Origin: Planctomycetaceae bacterium
GTDB taxonomy: Bacteria > Planctomycetota > Planctomycetia > Pirellulales > Pirellulaceae
Direction of reading: 5' to 3'
NCBI GenBank assembly: GCA_020638975.1
Contig: JACKHN010000008.1
Coordinates: 248,001 to 312,000, forward strand
DNA: 64,000 nt
Position numbers and translations under genes: made by a program. How positions within the stretch are numbered: the stretch's first letter is position 1; every line of letters begins with the position of its first letter. Shown in pieces: positions 25,833-35,741 of the stretch. The notes below the pieces were generated by a model. The model was given only the letters and a program-made list of their open reading frames with translations. It was not told the DNA's origin and made no database searches.

Positions 25833-28676
25833 ATGCGTGTGATCCGCGCTGGCTTGTTGTTGCGTGGCGTTTTGGCACTTATCTGGTGCCAAAGCCTGGC
25901 GGCGCATGCCCAGTCGGAGACGAAGCATTGGGCATACGAAACGCCAGTTCGACCGCCGATTCCGACGGTCGAGAACACCGACTGGGCGGAGAATGCAATC
26001 GATGCCTTCACGCAGCTCGAGATGACTCGACACAAGCTGACTCCCTCGCCGCAGGCGGATCGCCACACGCTGATCCGTCGAGTGACGCTCGACGTGACGG
26101 GCCTGCCGCCAACGCCTGCCGAGATCTCAGAATTTGTTGCGGACAAACGGCCTGATGCCTACGAGCGATTGGTGGATCGATTGCTACAGTCGCCGCAATT
26201 CGGTGAACGAATGGCGACACATTGGTTGGATTTGGCTCGATACGCAGATACCCATGGCTATCACATGGACTCGCATCGCGATATGTGGCGATGGCGCGAC
26301 TGGGTGATCGATGCGTACAACGACAACATGCCGTTCGATCAGTTCACGATCGAACAACTGGCAGGCGACTTGCTTCCGAACGCGACAATCTCGCAAAGGC
26401 TCGCGACCGGATTCAACCGCAATAACATGGTGAGTTTCGAGAACGGAGCAATCGCCGACGAACTCCTCACGGAATATGCCGTCGATCGCGTGACGACGAC
26501 GGCGACCGTGTGGCTCGGCCAAACGCTGGTCTGTGCCCGCTGTCACGATCATAAGTACGATCCGATCTCGCAACGAGACTTCTATCGAATGTACGCCTTC
26601 TTCGATCAAGTCCCGGAAAATGGCCTTGACGGCAATAAAGGGAATGCGATTCCGTTCATCGTTGCACCGGTACCGGACCAACAAAAAATAGTCGATGAAC
26701 TCGACGAACATTTGCGAGAGCTTGAAGCCGCCTGTCGCCAGCGATTCGAGGCGGCTGACTCAGCGGTCATCGCATGGGAAGCGACTTTTAAGCCGAGCGA
26801 TACTCGCTCCGTCTCTGTCGATCCAGAGTTGGTGATCGATTTCGACGAACCGTCGAAAGAGTTGATCACATCGATCCACGGTGCGAAAAGCTTCATTGAC
26901 GGCAGGATCGGAAATGCGTTGCTATTCGATGGGCAGACCTATGTCGATCTCGGGAATCGCGAATCGCTTGAGGCGTGCGAGTCATGGACAATAGCCGCAT
27001 GGCTATTTCCAACAACGCTCGACTCGATGGTCGTCGTGGAACAAACCGGCAAGGATGAAAACGTTCCCAGCGTTACGATCCAGTTAAACGATGGCCAAGT
27101 CTTCGTTCGCGTATCGTCGTCGGAGTTACCGAAGCCCGTCCAAGTCACGAGCGAAGCCCGCTTCGAGCGGTTCAGGTGGCAACACCTCGCCGTGCGTTAC
27201 GATTTCGCGAGCGAGGTAGCCGATGTGTCGCTATTCATGAACGGCGAACTTGCCTCAAGTCGCGAAAGCAACTTCTTGCGTTCAGACGATCGAGACCGCA
27301 AGACATCGTTGGTCATTGGCAGTACGGAGTCGGGTCGGTCTTTCCGCGGCATGATGGATGATCTTCGCGTGTTCAGCGCGGCTTTGAATGACGAAGATAT
27401 CGCAATTATCGCGGATGGGGATCTGGTGGGCGAGATCTTGGCGATCACACGCGATCGACGCACGAAACAACAAACCGAGCGACTTAAACAGTACTACCTG
27501 GAAAACTACGATCTCGAATATGACCGGATAAAGAGCGACCTGGAAGTCACCGAGCAACGGCGCGAAAACATTTGGGCCGCGAGCCCAACCTCGATGGTCA
27601 TGCAAGATGTCGCCGAGCGGAAGCCAACACACATTCTGACCCAGGGGCGTTATGATTTGCCTGGAGAAGTTGTCGAGCCCAGCGTTCCGGCGGTCTTGCC
27701 GCCGCTGCCACAGGACAAGATCGCGAATCGCCTGACACTCGCGACGTGGGTTGTAAGACCGGACCATCCGTTGACCGCTCGCGTCGCCGTGAACCAGCTC
27801 TGGCAAACCATCTTCGGAGCCGGGATCGTTCGCACACCCGAAGACTTCGGTACACGCGGCGAACGCCCAACGCATCCGGAACTGTTGGATTGGCTGGCTA
27901 CTGAGTTTACGAGCGATTGGGACGTGAAGCGAATGATCCGGTTGTTTGTGACCTCGGCAACTTATCGGCAGTCGAATACGTCGATGCCGGAACATGTGGA
28001 GATCGATCCCGAGAATCGCTGGTTGGCACGGTCGTCGCGATTACGATTGAGTGCCGAAATGGTGCGTGATAGCGCCCTTTACGCGAGCGGACTTATGGTC
28101 GAGAAAACAGGTGGTCCGAGCGTGTTTCCCTATCAGCCCAAAGGGTTGTGGGAAGAAATCGCTTACGACAAAGCCAAATTCACGGCGCAGGCCTATCGAC
28201 AGAGCCACGGCGCGGACCTCTATCGGCGAAGTTTATACACCTTCCTCAAACGCAGTCTTCCCTCGCCCACCTTGGCCGCCTTCGATGCACCCAGTCGTGA
28301 AACATGTGTCACGAAGCGAGTGCGAACGAATACACCGCAACAAGCACTGGTCTTGATGAACGACGTGACGTTTATCGAAGCCGCTCGGGTGCTGGCGGAG
28401 CGGACGCTGGCAAGTAACGCGACGACGGAAGATCGCGTCAGTGCAATGTTCATCGTCGCCACAAGCCGCAAGCCGAGTGAAGCGGAATCCGAGGTCTTCG
28501 AGGAGCTTGTGCGTGACCTCCGCGGACGCTACGAACAACAACCGTCGCTGGCCAACGCCCTGATCGAAACTGGCGAGGCACCCAGTTCCAACAGCATCCC
28601 GTCAACGGAGTTGGCGGTGTGGACCGCCATCGCGAACGTAATCCTCTCGTTAGACGAAGCCATTACAAGACCGTAA
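25833..28676 (+). CDS. DUF1549-LamG-DUF1553 exported protein
   Basis: 947 residues from ATG 25833 (MRVIRAGLLLRGVLALIWCQ, a signal peptide); an in-frame ATG at 25770 would add 21 polar residues. Residues about 50-260 are DUF1549: LIRRVTLDVTGLPPTPAEIS, ATHWLDLARYADTHGYHMDS, and C234-A-R-C-H238-D-H-K-Y-D-P. Residues about 330-530 are a LamG-type concanavalin-like domain (GRIGNALLFDGQTYVDLGN, FRGMMDDLRVFSAALND). The rest is DUF1553, with HPLTARVAVNQLWQTIFGAG, RGERPTHPELLDWLATEF and RVRTNTPQQALVLMNDVTF. The N-terminal cytochrome domain seen in the 35974-38544 relative is absent. It pairs with the DUF1501 gene 97 bp downstream. Confidence 0.9.
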   Translation: MRVIRAGLLLRGVLALIWCQSLAAHAQSETKHWAYETPVRPPIPTVENTDWAENAIDAFTQLEMTRHKLTPSPQADRHTLIRRVTLDVTGLPPTPAEISEFVADKRPDAYERLVDRLLQSPQFGERMATHWLDLARYADTHGYHMDSHRDMWRWRDWVIDAYNDNMPFDQFTIEQLAGDLLPNATISQRLATGFNRNNMVSFENGAIADELLTEYAVDRVTTTATVWLGQTLVCARCHDHKYDPISQRDFYRMYAFFDQVPENGLDGNKGNAIPFIVAPVPDQQKIVDELDEHLRELEAACRQRFEAADSAVIAWEATFKPSDTRSVSVDPELVIDFDEPSKELITSIHGAKSFIDGRIGNALLFDGQTYVDLGNRESLEACESWTIAAWLFPTTLDSMVVVEQTGKDENVPSVTIQLNDGQVFVRVSSSELPKPVQVTSEARFERFRWQHLAVRYDFASEVADVSLFMNGELASSRESNFLRSDDRDRKTSLVIGSTESGRSFRGMMDDLRVFSAALNDEDIAIIADGDLVGEILAITRDRRTKQQTERLKQYYLENYDLEYDRIKSDLEVTEQRRENIWAASPTSMVMQDVAERKPTHILTQGRYDLPGEVVEPSVPAVLPPLPQDKIANRLTLATWVVRPDHPLTARVAVNQLWQTIFGAGIVRTPEDFGTRGERPTHPELLDWLATEFTSDWDVKRMIRLFVTSATYRQSNTSMPEHVEIDPENRWLARSSRLRLSAEMVRDSALYASGLMVEKTGGPSVFPYQPKGLWEEIAYDKAKFTAQAYRQSHGADLYRRSLYTFLKRSLPSPTLAAFDAPSRETCVTKRVRTNTPQQALVLMNDVTFIEAARVLAERTLASNATTEDRVSAMFIVATSRKPSEAESEVFEELVRDLRGRYEQQPSLANALIETGEAPSSNSIPSTELAVWTAIANVILSLDEAITRP

Positions 28677-28709
28677 CGACATTCTGCAAGGACATCAAAC
28701 GATTTAGAA

Positions 28710-28761
28710 CAGAAGGTAACAAAGAAGTGAACTGCATCTTCGTTAACTTCGTTTCCTTCTG
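28710..28761. repeat. Imperfect hairpin between DUF1553 and DUF1501 genes (family F)
   Basis: CAGAAGGTAACAAAGAAGTG (from 28710) pairs imperfectly with 28742-28761 (ending TTTCCTTCTG). It lies in the 97-bp gap of the operon, where it could adjust relative expression or simply be an inserted element. Confidence 0.55.
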
Positions 28762-28773
28762 TGAAAGTAAGAA

Positions 28774-30189
28774 ATGACGAATCACCAAAACAACAACGTG
28801 ACGCGTCGCGCGTTCATAGGACACACGGGAATCGGCGTCGCAGCGTTGGCGTCTTTACTCGATCCGAAGTTGCTCGCCAATGACCAGAGTGTGCCGCACT
28901 TCGCGCCGACCGCGAAACGTGTCATCTTCTTGCATCAAACGGGCGCGCCATCGCAACTCGATCTGTACGATGTTAAGCCCGAGCTTTCCAGGTGGCATGG
29001 CCAAGAACTTCCTCAATCCGTTCGAGGTGGACAGCGGTTGACCACACTAACCGCAGGGCAGGCGTCGTTGCCGGTAACTGCGTCACCCTTCAAGTTCGCT
29101 CGACATGGGGAATCCGGCACCGCCTTAAGCGAGTTGTTGCCACACACGAGTCGAGTCGTCGACGATCTTTGTATCGTGCGATCGATGCACACCGAAGCCA
29201 TCAATCACGATCCGGCTTGCACGATGATACAAACTGGTGCGGAACAACCAGGACGCCCGAGCATCGGTTCCTGGGTCAGCTACGGTTTAGGCAGCGAAAG
29301 CCAAGAACTGCCTGCCTTCGTGGTTCTGTTGTCTGGTGGGTTGCCGGGCGATCAGCCGCTGTCTAGTCGCTGGTGGGGATCTGGCTTTCTACCGTCACAG
29401 CATCAGGCCGTGAAGTTTCGCAAAAGAGGCGAACCGGTTTTGTACCTCAACAACCCCGCCGGAATCACGCCGGAGATTCGGCGACGGATGCTTGATAGCC
29501 TCGGCGAATTGAATCGCATTCAATCGGCTGCGACCGGTGACGCGGAGATCGATGCGAGAATTGCCCAGTTCGAGTTGGCTTATCGAATGCAAGAATCGTT
29601 GCCTCGAATCGCCGATTTAACAGAAGAGCCCGAGCATACGTTTGCGTTGTACGGCGAAGACGCCCGACAGCCTGGAACCTACGCTGCGAATTGCCTGCTG
29701 GCTCGTCGTTTGGTCGAACAGGGCGTCCGCTTTATCCAACTGTACGACCGCGATTGGGACCATCACACCGACATCGTCAGTCAAATCAAGGTGAAGTGTC
29801 GCGAGACCGATCAAGCCTCGGCAGCGCTGGTTCAAGACCTCAAGCAACGTGGGCTCCTCAAGGACACGCTCATCGTCTGGGCGGGCGAGTTTGGACGCAC
29901 GGTGTTTTGCGAAGGTGAATTGGCGAAACGCGATTACGGTCGCGATCATCATCCGCGATGCTTCTCGATTTGGCTCGCCGGCGGCGGCATTCGACCCGGT
30001 CTGACTTACGGCAAGACCGACGAGTTCTCTTACAACATCGCTGAGAACCCAGTCCATATCCACGATCTTCAGGCCACAATGCTCCGCTGTCTCGGTATCG
30101 ACCATGAACGACTCACGTATCGCTATCAAGGACGCGATCATCGATTGACCGACATTGGGGGACGAGTCGTCTCCGAGATACTGGGCTAA
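28774..30189 (+). CDS. DUF1501 family Tat-exported protein
   Basis: 471 residues. The signal is NVTRRAFIGHTGIGVAALAS, a Tat type. Family blocks: AKRVIFLHQTGAPSQLDLYD, GSWVSYGLGSESQELPAFVV, SLPRIADLTEEPEHTFALYG, CLLARRLVEQGVRFIQLYDR, DHHTDI, WAGEFGRTVF, GRDHHPRCFSIWLAGGGIRP and LGIDHERLTYRYQGRDHRL. It is the usual partner of the DUF1549/DUF1553 protein encoded upstream. Its stop codon lies four bases from the stop of the convergent RND pump gene, leaving no room for a terminator. Confidence 0.9.
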   Translation: MTNHQNNNVTRRAFIGHTGIGVAALASLLDPKLLANDQSVPHFAPTAKRVIFLHQTGAPSQLDLYDVKPELSRWHGQELPQSVRGGQRLTTLTAGQASLPVTASPFKFARHGESGTALSELLPHTSRVVDDLCIVRSMHTEAINHDPACTMIQTGAEQPGRPSIGSWVSYGLGSESQELPAFVVLLSGGLPGDQPLSSRWWGSGFLPSQHQAVKFRKRGEPVLYLNNPAGITPEIRRRMLDSLGELNRIQSAATGDAEIDARIAQFELAYRMQESLPRIADLTEEPEHTFALYGEDARQPGTYAANCLLARRLVEQGVRFIQLYDRDWDHHTDIVSQIKVKCRETDQASAALVQDLKQRGLLKDTLIVWAGEFGRTVFCEGELAKRDYGRDHHPRCFSIWLAGGGIRPGLTYGKTDEFSYNIAENPVHIHDLQATMLRCLGIDHERLTYRYQGRDHRLTDIGGRVVSEILG

Positions 30190-30193
30190 TCTA

Positions 30194-33100
30194 TCACGGG
30201 CAGACCGTTTCACGATCTTGCTCGTCGCTCGGTTCGGCAACCGCGGGTTGCGCGAGAACCAGTGGCGCCGTTTCATCGGTCGGCGGTCGAAAAACCGCTC
30301 CGAGAATCCATCGCCCATACAGCGAGTAGACAACCGGCACGAGAAATAGCACCAATACCGTCCCCAGCATCAAGCCAAAGCAGAGGCTGGCCGCCATCGG
30401 GATTAGAACTTGGGCTTGGAACGATGTCTCGAGCAATAGCGGCGTGAGCCCTGCGACGGTCGTCAGCGACGTCAGGACCACCGGTCGGAATCGCCGAGTC
30501 CCAGCGGCAATGATCGCGTCTTGCGTCCGTACACCAGCTTTAATCTCGTGGTTGATAAAGTCCATCAAGACGATCGAGTCATTAACAACGACGCCGGTCA
30601 ATGCCACCAAGCCGAACAGGCTGAACATCGTGAGCGGCAGGCCGAGGGCTGCGTGTCCCCATAACGCACCAACCAACCCGAAGGGGATAATCGCGAGCAC
30701 AATGATCGGCTGGAAGTAAGAACGAAATTCGATCGTCAACAACACGTACATGGCAAGAATGGCTACGATGAATCCAAAGAACAGGCTTCGCATCGAGTCC
30801 GTCGATTGCTCGGCTTGACCCTCCCAACGGATTCGGACATGGGGAAATTGAGCGGCTAATTTGGGAGCGAACTCGGCTCGAAACTTTGCCACATTTTCGC
30901 GGGCGTTGCCTTCCTTCTCTTGAATATCCCCAGTAATCGTGATGGAACGAAGCTGATTAACGCGATTGATCTCGCTGTAGCCACGCTCGACGCGAACGTC
31001 GGCAAGTTCCGTCAACGGACGTTCGACTCCGTCCGAGCCTCGCACGCGGATGTCGTCGAAACCGGCTAGCGAGCGACGATCGGCTTCTGGGTAACGCACC
31101 ATCAGCTTGACTTCGTGGCGACCTCGCTGCAGCCGCATGACTTCTTCGCCGTAATAAGTCGAACGAACCGTCTCGGCAAGATCGGCCGCCGTGATTCCCA
31201 TTGCGACGGCGTTCTCCTTGACGTTCAGCTGGTATTCAAGCTTTCCCGGTCGAGAATCATCGCGCAGATCGACCACGCCGGGATACCGGTTTGCATCAGC
31301 GAGTTCTTGCTTGCAGGCTTCGATCGCGGCTTCGAGTTCTTGCATGTGCTCGGCGGGTGCGAGTAGCTTGAACTCAATCGCTGCGCCACCCGGTCCCATC
31401 TCGGGCGTCCCGAAAATCAGAGTGTCAACACCGGCGATTTCGCCAGTTTCTTCACGCCACGCGCTCAGAATCTCTTCGCTCGTGATATCGCGAGTCGAGG
31501 TATCCTGCAGTTCGATGAACACCATCCCGACGTGACTGCCATCGGTACGTGAATCGGGCCCGAGCGCACCAGGAGCTACGACCTGGCCGACCGCTCGATG
31601 CACCAACTTCTTCAATGGCATTCCCCTCGCGGCCCATTGGTCATTGATGCGATCGAAGGCATCTTCGATCTGACGCGTCGCCAAGTCGGTGACGGCAGTC
31701 GGTGTCCCGTCCGGGAAGGTGACCTTGGCTTCGATCCAGTTGCTGTCAAGTTTCGGGAAGATCAGCCAGGGCGTAATGCCCGCTGGAACAAAGGCTAACG
31801 TTACAACAAAGATCGAAAACGCCGAACTGAGCATGATCGCCGGATTCCGCGTGGCCCAATGCAGAGCCGGCATGTAAATCCGTTGAATCACAAACTCTAG
31901 TAATATCGCGACGTGCTCTTGGACGAAGTGAATCAACCAGCCGAGTAGTCGTAGCGGATACAAGACGTAACTCAGCACGGTGATGAACAAGTTGTCACGA
32001 TGAGCCAAATGGCAGGGAAGGATGAATGTGCTTTCAGCCAACGAAATCATGAGCATGGCGATCACTGCCAGCGGCAAGACGGCAATGAATTTGCCCATCA
32101 CACCCGAAACGTAGAATAACGGGACGAACGCAATGATGGTCGTCGTTACCGATGCGGTTACCGAGGGCAGTACTTCATAGGCACCTTCGATCGCAGCCGT
32201 CTTATAGTCTTTGCCTCGCTGCCGATGTGCGTAGATATTTTCGCCGATGACGATGGCATCATCGACGACAATTCCCAGCGCGAGCAAGAAAGCAAACAGC
32301 GAAATCATGTTTAATGTCGCGCCGACGTACAGCAACATTGCACAAGCACCGAGCACCGAGATTGGAATGCCCAGCGCCACCCAGAACGCAAGTCGGAGGT
32401 CCAGGAAAACTGCCAGCACCAAAAAGACGAGAATCAACCCTTGAACGCCATTGCGACGCAACAGATCGATTCGGTCGCGAACATCAACGCCACTATCTTG
32501 CCAAGTCGTCAGTTCGTACCCTGGCGGCAATTCAACCGAATCCACGTACTTGTGGACGCCATCCACGATCGTCAACAAGTCCTCGGTCGCCGTCCGGTCG
32601 ATCGAGATTACCAACCCCGGTCGCCCATTGATCAAGTTGATTGCAGAAGCATCGGTGAATTCGTCCTTGACGTCTCCCAGTTCACCGACGGTCAACACTG
32701 CGCCGTCGGTCGTCGTGACGAGCGGGATGTCGGCGATTTCTTCGCCAAGCAGTCGTTTGTTCTTTCCCCGCAACAGCACTTCCTGCGACTCGGTCCTCAT
32801 GCTGCCGCCTGGAATCTCGATGTTCTCGCGACGGATGATCTGGCCCACCTGCTGTAAGGTGAGGCCATACTTCCGCAACGTGTCTTCCGAGACTTCAATG
32901 TCAATTTGATAGTCACGTGTGCCGAGCAGGTTGGCTTGGGAAACCGAAGGCAGCAGAAGTAACTCGGTCCTCACTCGCTCGGCAACCTCGCGCAGGGCGA
33001 GTTCAGCTTCGGGTGTGTCGACTTTAGGGCCCAACAGTCCCACTCGAATTGCGACCTGACGCAACGTGATCTGTTGAACTTCCGGATCCTCGGCAAGCTC

Positions 33101-33463
33101 GGGGAAGCTTGGAATGCGATCGACCTCCGAGCGAATGTCGCTCAGGATCTTCTGCACGTTCGAGACGTTATTCTCCAACTCCAATACGAGATGGCCGCCA
33201 CCTTCCTGAGCGATGGCGGTTTGCTTCTTGATGCCGTTGATCGAACGCACGGCCTCTTCGAGTTTCTGACAAATGCCTTCTTCGACTTCGCTGGGACTGG
33301 CACCTGGATACGGAACGCTGATCAGCGCGATTTCGAGATCGAACTCGGGAAACACTTCGCGGCGCATCATGAACAAGCTGGCAGTTCCCACCAGCATCAC
33401 GACGAGCATCAATGTATTCATGGCGGGCGAGTTCTCAATCGCCCAGCGAATAGCGGCTTTCAT
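30194..33463 (-). CDS. RND-family efflux pump, inner-membrane subunit
   Basis: 1089 residues. The arrangement is that of AcrB-type pumps: N-terminal helix (MNTLMLVVMLVGTASLFMM), large periplasmic part with VPYPGASPSEVEEGICQKLE, then a bundle of helices containing FLLALGIVVDDAIVIGENI with the D-D pair of transmembrane helix 4 needed for proton coupling. The second half repeats the plan (VRIRWEGQAEQSTDSMRSLF; GLVALTGVVVNDSIVLMDFI). It lies in an operon after a TetR-type regulator and an adaptor; its start overlaps the adaptor stop by four bases. No outer-membrane channel gene is present, so a TolC-like protein encoded elsewhere must serve. Substrate unknown; drugs or lipophilic molecules are likely. 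Confidence 0.92.
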   Translation of the reverse strand: MKAAIRWAIENSPAMNTLMLVVMLVGTASLFMMRREVFPEFDLEIALISVPYPGASPSEVEEGICQKLEEAVRSINGIKKQTAIAQEGGGHLVLELENNVSNVQKILSDIRSEVDRIPSFPELAEDPEVQQITLRQVAIRVGLLGPKVDTPEAELALREVAERVRTELLLLPSVSQANLLGTRDYQIDIEVSEDTLRKYGLTLQQVGQIIRRENIEIPGGSMRTESQEVLLRGKNKRLLGEEIADIPLVTTTDGAVLTVGELGDVKDEFTDASAINLINGRPGLVISIDRTATEDLLTIVDGVHKYVDSVELPPGYELTTWQDSGVDVRDRIDLLRRNGVQGLILVFLVLAVFLDLRLAFWVALGIPISVLGACAMLLYVGATLNMISLFAFLLALGIVVDDAIVIGENIYAHRQRGKDYKTAAIEGAYEVLPSVTASVTTTIIAFVPLFYVSGVMGKFIAVLPLAVIAMLMISLAESTFILPCHLAHRDNLFITVLSYVLYPLRLLGWLIHFVQEHVAILLEFVIQRIYMPALHWATRNPAIMLSSAFSIFVVTLAFVPAGITPWLIFPKLDSNWIEAKVTFPDGTPTAVTDLATRQIEDAFDRINDQWAARGMPLKKLVHRAVGQVVAPGALGPDSRTDGSHVGMVFIELQDTSTRDITSEEILSAWREETGEIAGVDTLIFGTPEMGPGGAAIEFKLLAPAEHMQELEAAIEACKQELADANRYPGVVDLRDDSRPGKLEYQLNVKENAVAMGITAADLAETVRSTYYGEEVMRLQRGRHEVKLMVRYPEADRRSLAGFDDIRVRGSDGVERPLTELADVRVERGYSEINRVNQLRSITITGDIQEKEGNARENVAKFRAEFAPKLAAQFPHVRIRWEGQAEQSTDSMRSLFFGFIVAILAMYVLLTIEFRSYFQPIIVLAIIPFGLVGALWGHAALGLPLTMFSLFGLVALTGVVVNDSIVLMDFINHEIKAGVRTQDAIIAAGTRRFRPVVLTSLTTVAGLTPLLLETSFQAQVLIPMAASLCFGLMLGTVLVLFLVPVVYSLYGRWILGAVFRPPTDETAPLVLAQPAVAEPSDEQDRETVCP

Positions 33464-34911
33464 CGGGAAGCAACCTCACCATCAACGCTTGGCTCCGCGA
33501 CGCTTACACGCACAGCGTCGCCATCCCGAAGGATGCCAAAGGGTGGAACAACGACTTGATCGCCAGCAGCCAAGTCGGTTGCCGATGCCTCGACGAGCCA
33601 ATGCGGTGCAAGTTGACCATCGGCCCCTGGAACTTCGATCAATTCGATCAACTCAAGCGACCGCTTCTCGTGCAATACGCCATCTCGAACGATCCACACC
33701 GTCTTGCCGGGCTGAACGGCACGCTCGGGAATCACGAGCAAAGGACTTGGCTGATCGACATGAAACGTCGCGGTCACGAACATGCCACGGACCAACGTTG
33801 GCGGCACTCCCGAGACGACTTGGTCCTGACGGTCTTCGCGATACTTGACGACTTTGACATCACGAGGATTATCAACAAGGATACGGCACGGTACCGTACG
33901 AGTCGCTTTGTCGAGACCGATGCCATCGAACGGAGTGAAATGAACGAGTACACCTCGCCATTGGTAACCGACATCTTGGCGATCGGCCAGTCGGTACTCA
34001 ATCGTGACAGAAATCCGCGGAAACTCGTATCCGGGCCGGTCGGCAAGAACGCCGTTGAAGTCCGTGCCCGTCTGGCTCCACACCCAGTACAGGTCTTCCA
34101 TTTTCAGGCGACAGTTCACCTCCACTTTCGAGGTGTCTTCGAGCGTAAAGATCGGCTCGCCTTTCTGCACGTACGAATCTCGTTCGACCAAGTCGTCGAT
34201 GACAACGCCATCAACGGCCGCTGCAATTTCAGTTCGTGCGAGGTCAAGCTTGGCTTGTTTCAAGTCGGTGACAACGAGATCGCGAGCGCTTTCCAGTCGA
34301 CGCTGACGAGTTCTCAGTAGTTGAAGTTGGTTCTTGAGTTGGACAAGTCCGTTCCTCGCGGCCAGCTCCGTTTGCTTCGCTCGATCCAATGTCGAGTCAG
34401 TAACAATCCGTTCTTGAATCAGCCCAGACAGTCGATCTATTTCCTTCCGTTCGAGTTCAACCTGGTCCTCCGCAAGCTTGATCAACTCTGCCGAGTTGCC
34501 GATCTCGACTTGCAATTCCTCAATGCTGGCATCAGCCTGTTCGAGTTGATTTTCTAGTCGCTGTACAGCAATTTGATAGTCTTGCGGATCGATCTTGATT
34601 AAAGGCGTCCCCTGAGTCACAAACCGGCCACTGTCGCAAGATTCGTCCTTGAAGACCACTTTGCCGGCAACTTCGGCCGCCACTGCGATCTCGCGATAGG
34701 GTGCAACGACACCGTCTACTTTGAAGTCGAGACTGCCTTCGTGAGAGCGAATCGCGGCGGTGTAAACGAGCGGTGCCAGGGGCGGTGTCTTCGCGATTGC
34801 CTCGGTCTCGGGTTTATAAATCAAGACGCGAAATCCGAACACGCCAGCACCGATGATCAAAACCGATACGATAAAGCTGAGGACTTGTCCGACGAGTGAA
34901 TTGCGTCTCAC
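33460..34911 (-). CDS. RND periplasmic adaptor (membrane-fusion) protein
   Basis: 483 residues with one N-terminal membrane anchor (LSFIVSVLIIGAGVFGFRVL). The lipoyl half-motifs are split around a long coiled coil: REIAVAAEVAGKVVFKDESC and FVTQGTPLIKIDPQDYQIAV, then helices from about 120 to 230 (LENQLEQADASIEELQVEIG), then AAVDGVVIDDLVERDSYVQK. A beta-barrel and membrane-proximal domain follow (VVSGVPPTLVRGMFVTATFH). It would bridge the RND pump and an outer-membrane channel. The gene starts 50 bp after the TetR-type regulator and overlaps the pump gene. Confidence 0.9.
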   Translation of the reverse strand: MRRNSLVGQVLSFIVSVLIIGAGVFGFRVLIYKPETEAIAKTPPLAPLVYTAAIRSHEGSLDFKVDGVVAPYREIAVAAEVAGKVVFKDESCDSGRFVTQGTPLIKIDPQDYQIAVQRLENQLEQADASIEELQVEIGNSAELIKLAEDQVELERKEIDRLSGLIQERIVTDSTLDRAKQTELAARNGLVQLKNQLQLLRTRQRRLESARDLVVTDLKQAKLDLARTEIAAAVDGVVIDDLVERDSYVQKGEPIFTLEDTSKVEVNCRLKMEDLYWVWSQTGTDFNGVLADRPGYEFPRISVTIEYRLADRQDVGYQWRGVLVHFTPFDGIGLDKATRTVPCRILVDNPRDVKVVKYREDRQDQVVSGVPPTLVRGMFVTATFHVDQPSPLLVIPERAVQPGKTVWIVRDGVLHEKRSLELIELIEVPGADGQLAPHWLVEASATDLAAGDQVVVPPFGILRDGDAVRVSVAEPSVDGEVASR

Positions 34912-34961
34912 GAGCCAAACTCCGAGTTGAAATCAATGGTAGTTATTTTTGAATTGCTGTG

Positions 34962-35627
34962 TCACGCAATCGACGTTGACTGTCGAGCATTGTTATCTCG
35001 ATCGTCAAAAGGTGAAGTGTTCGAAATTGCGGCCAGCGAGAACTGAGTGATATGATCCGCCAACTGTTCGATAGTGAAGTGATGTTCATCGTCCGCTGCG
35101 GCCATCATATCGACGATGTCTCCCGCGATCCGATAGAACAGGCACTGTCCGATGATGCTAAAAGCCGCTTGACGCCGCCGGTGCGCTGCAGTGTCGCTTG
35201 GCAGTAGTTCGCTGATGATGCTCAATAGCAACTCTAATTGCGGTCGGAAATACTCTTCCACCAACTCGCGGCAGGCACTGGTTGGATGCAACACCTCGCG
35301 CAACATTAATTGCTGTTCCCAGGGAGTCGCTTTGCCACCGATCATGCGAGCCAGCATCGCTCGAATGAACCCTTTGAGCTTGCTTTCGGGCGATGCATCT
35401 TGTGCCCAGGGGGGGAGCGGGAACTGAGTCGACAAGCGGCGATGAGCTTGCTTGACCGTTTCGAGATAAAGTTGCTGCTTGTCCCCAAAGTAGTAATTCA
35501 CCGCCGCCACATTCGCTTCCGCAGCCTGACATATTTGCCGAATCGTCGCAGATTTATAGCCGCGTTCCGCAAACACGCGACCGGCCGAGTCCAAGATTTT
35601 CTCGCGAACACTGTCCATAGGGCACAA
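34962..35627 (-). CDS. TetR-family transcriptional regulator, CecR-like
   Basis: 221 residues; an internal ATG three codons in (MDSVREKIL) is an alternative start. The N-terminal helix-turn-helix is clear: ILDSAGRVFAERGYKSATIR, QICQAAEANVAAVNYYFGDK with the Y-Y-F recognition helix. The C-terminal ligand domain (LMLREVLHPTSACRELVEEY, FSIIGQCLFYRIAGDIVDMM) resembles the CecR/DUF1956 branch. It is the first gene of an efflux operon and probably represses it until a ligand binds. A near-perfect 18-bp palindrome lies 15 bp upstream of its start. Confidence 0.88.
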   Translation of the reverse strand: MCPMDSVREKILDSAGRVFAERGYKSATIRQICQAAEANVAAVNYYFGDKQQLYLETVKQAHRRLSTQFPLPPWAQDASPESKLKGFIRAMLARMIGGKATPWEQQLMLREVLHPTSACRELVEEYFRPQLELLLSIISELLPSDTAAHRRRQAAFSIIGQCLFYRIAGDIVDMMAAADDEHHFTIEQLADHITQFSLAAISNTSPFDDRDNNARQSTSIA

Positions 35628-35642
35628 ACCGCTAACAAATGA

Positions 35643-35660
35643 TTAAAACAACTGTTTAAA
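35643..35660. promoter_or_regulatory. Putative operator of the TetR-type regulator
   Basis: TTAAAACA-AC-TGTTTAAA is a palindrome with 7 of 8 matched positions per arm, lying 15 bp before the regulator's start codon, where TetR-family autoregulatory sites are normally found. In the direction of the gene, TTGTTTTA also occurs twice as a direct repeat with 13-bp periodicity. Confidence 0.45.
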
Positions 35661-35741
35661 ACAAGTATATCAAGAGAAAGTGCCGCGAACAGTGCAATTT
35701 CGGTGAGGTCGTTCCCCGGCGTTAAGCAGAAGGACCGTTTA

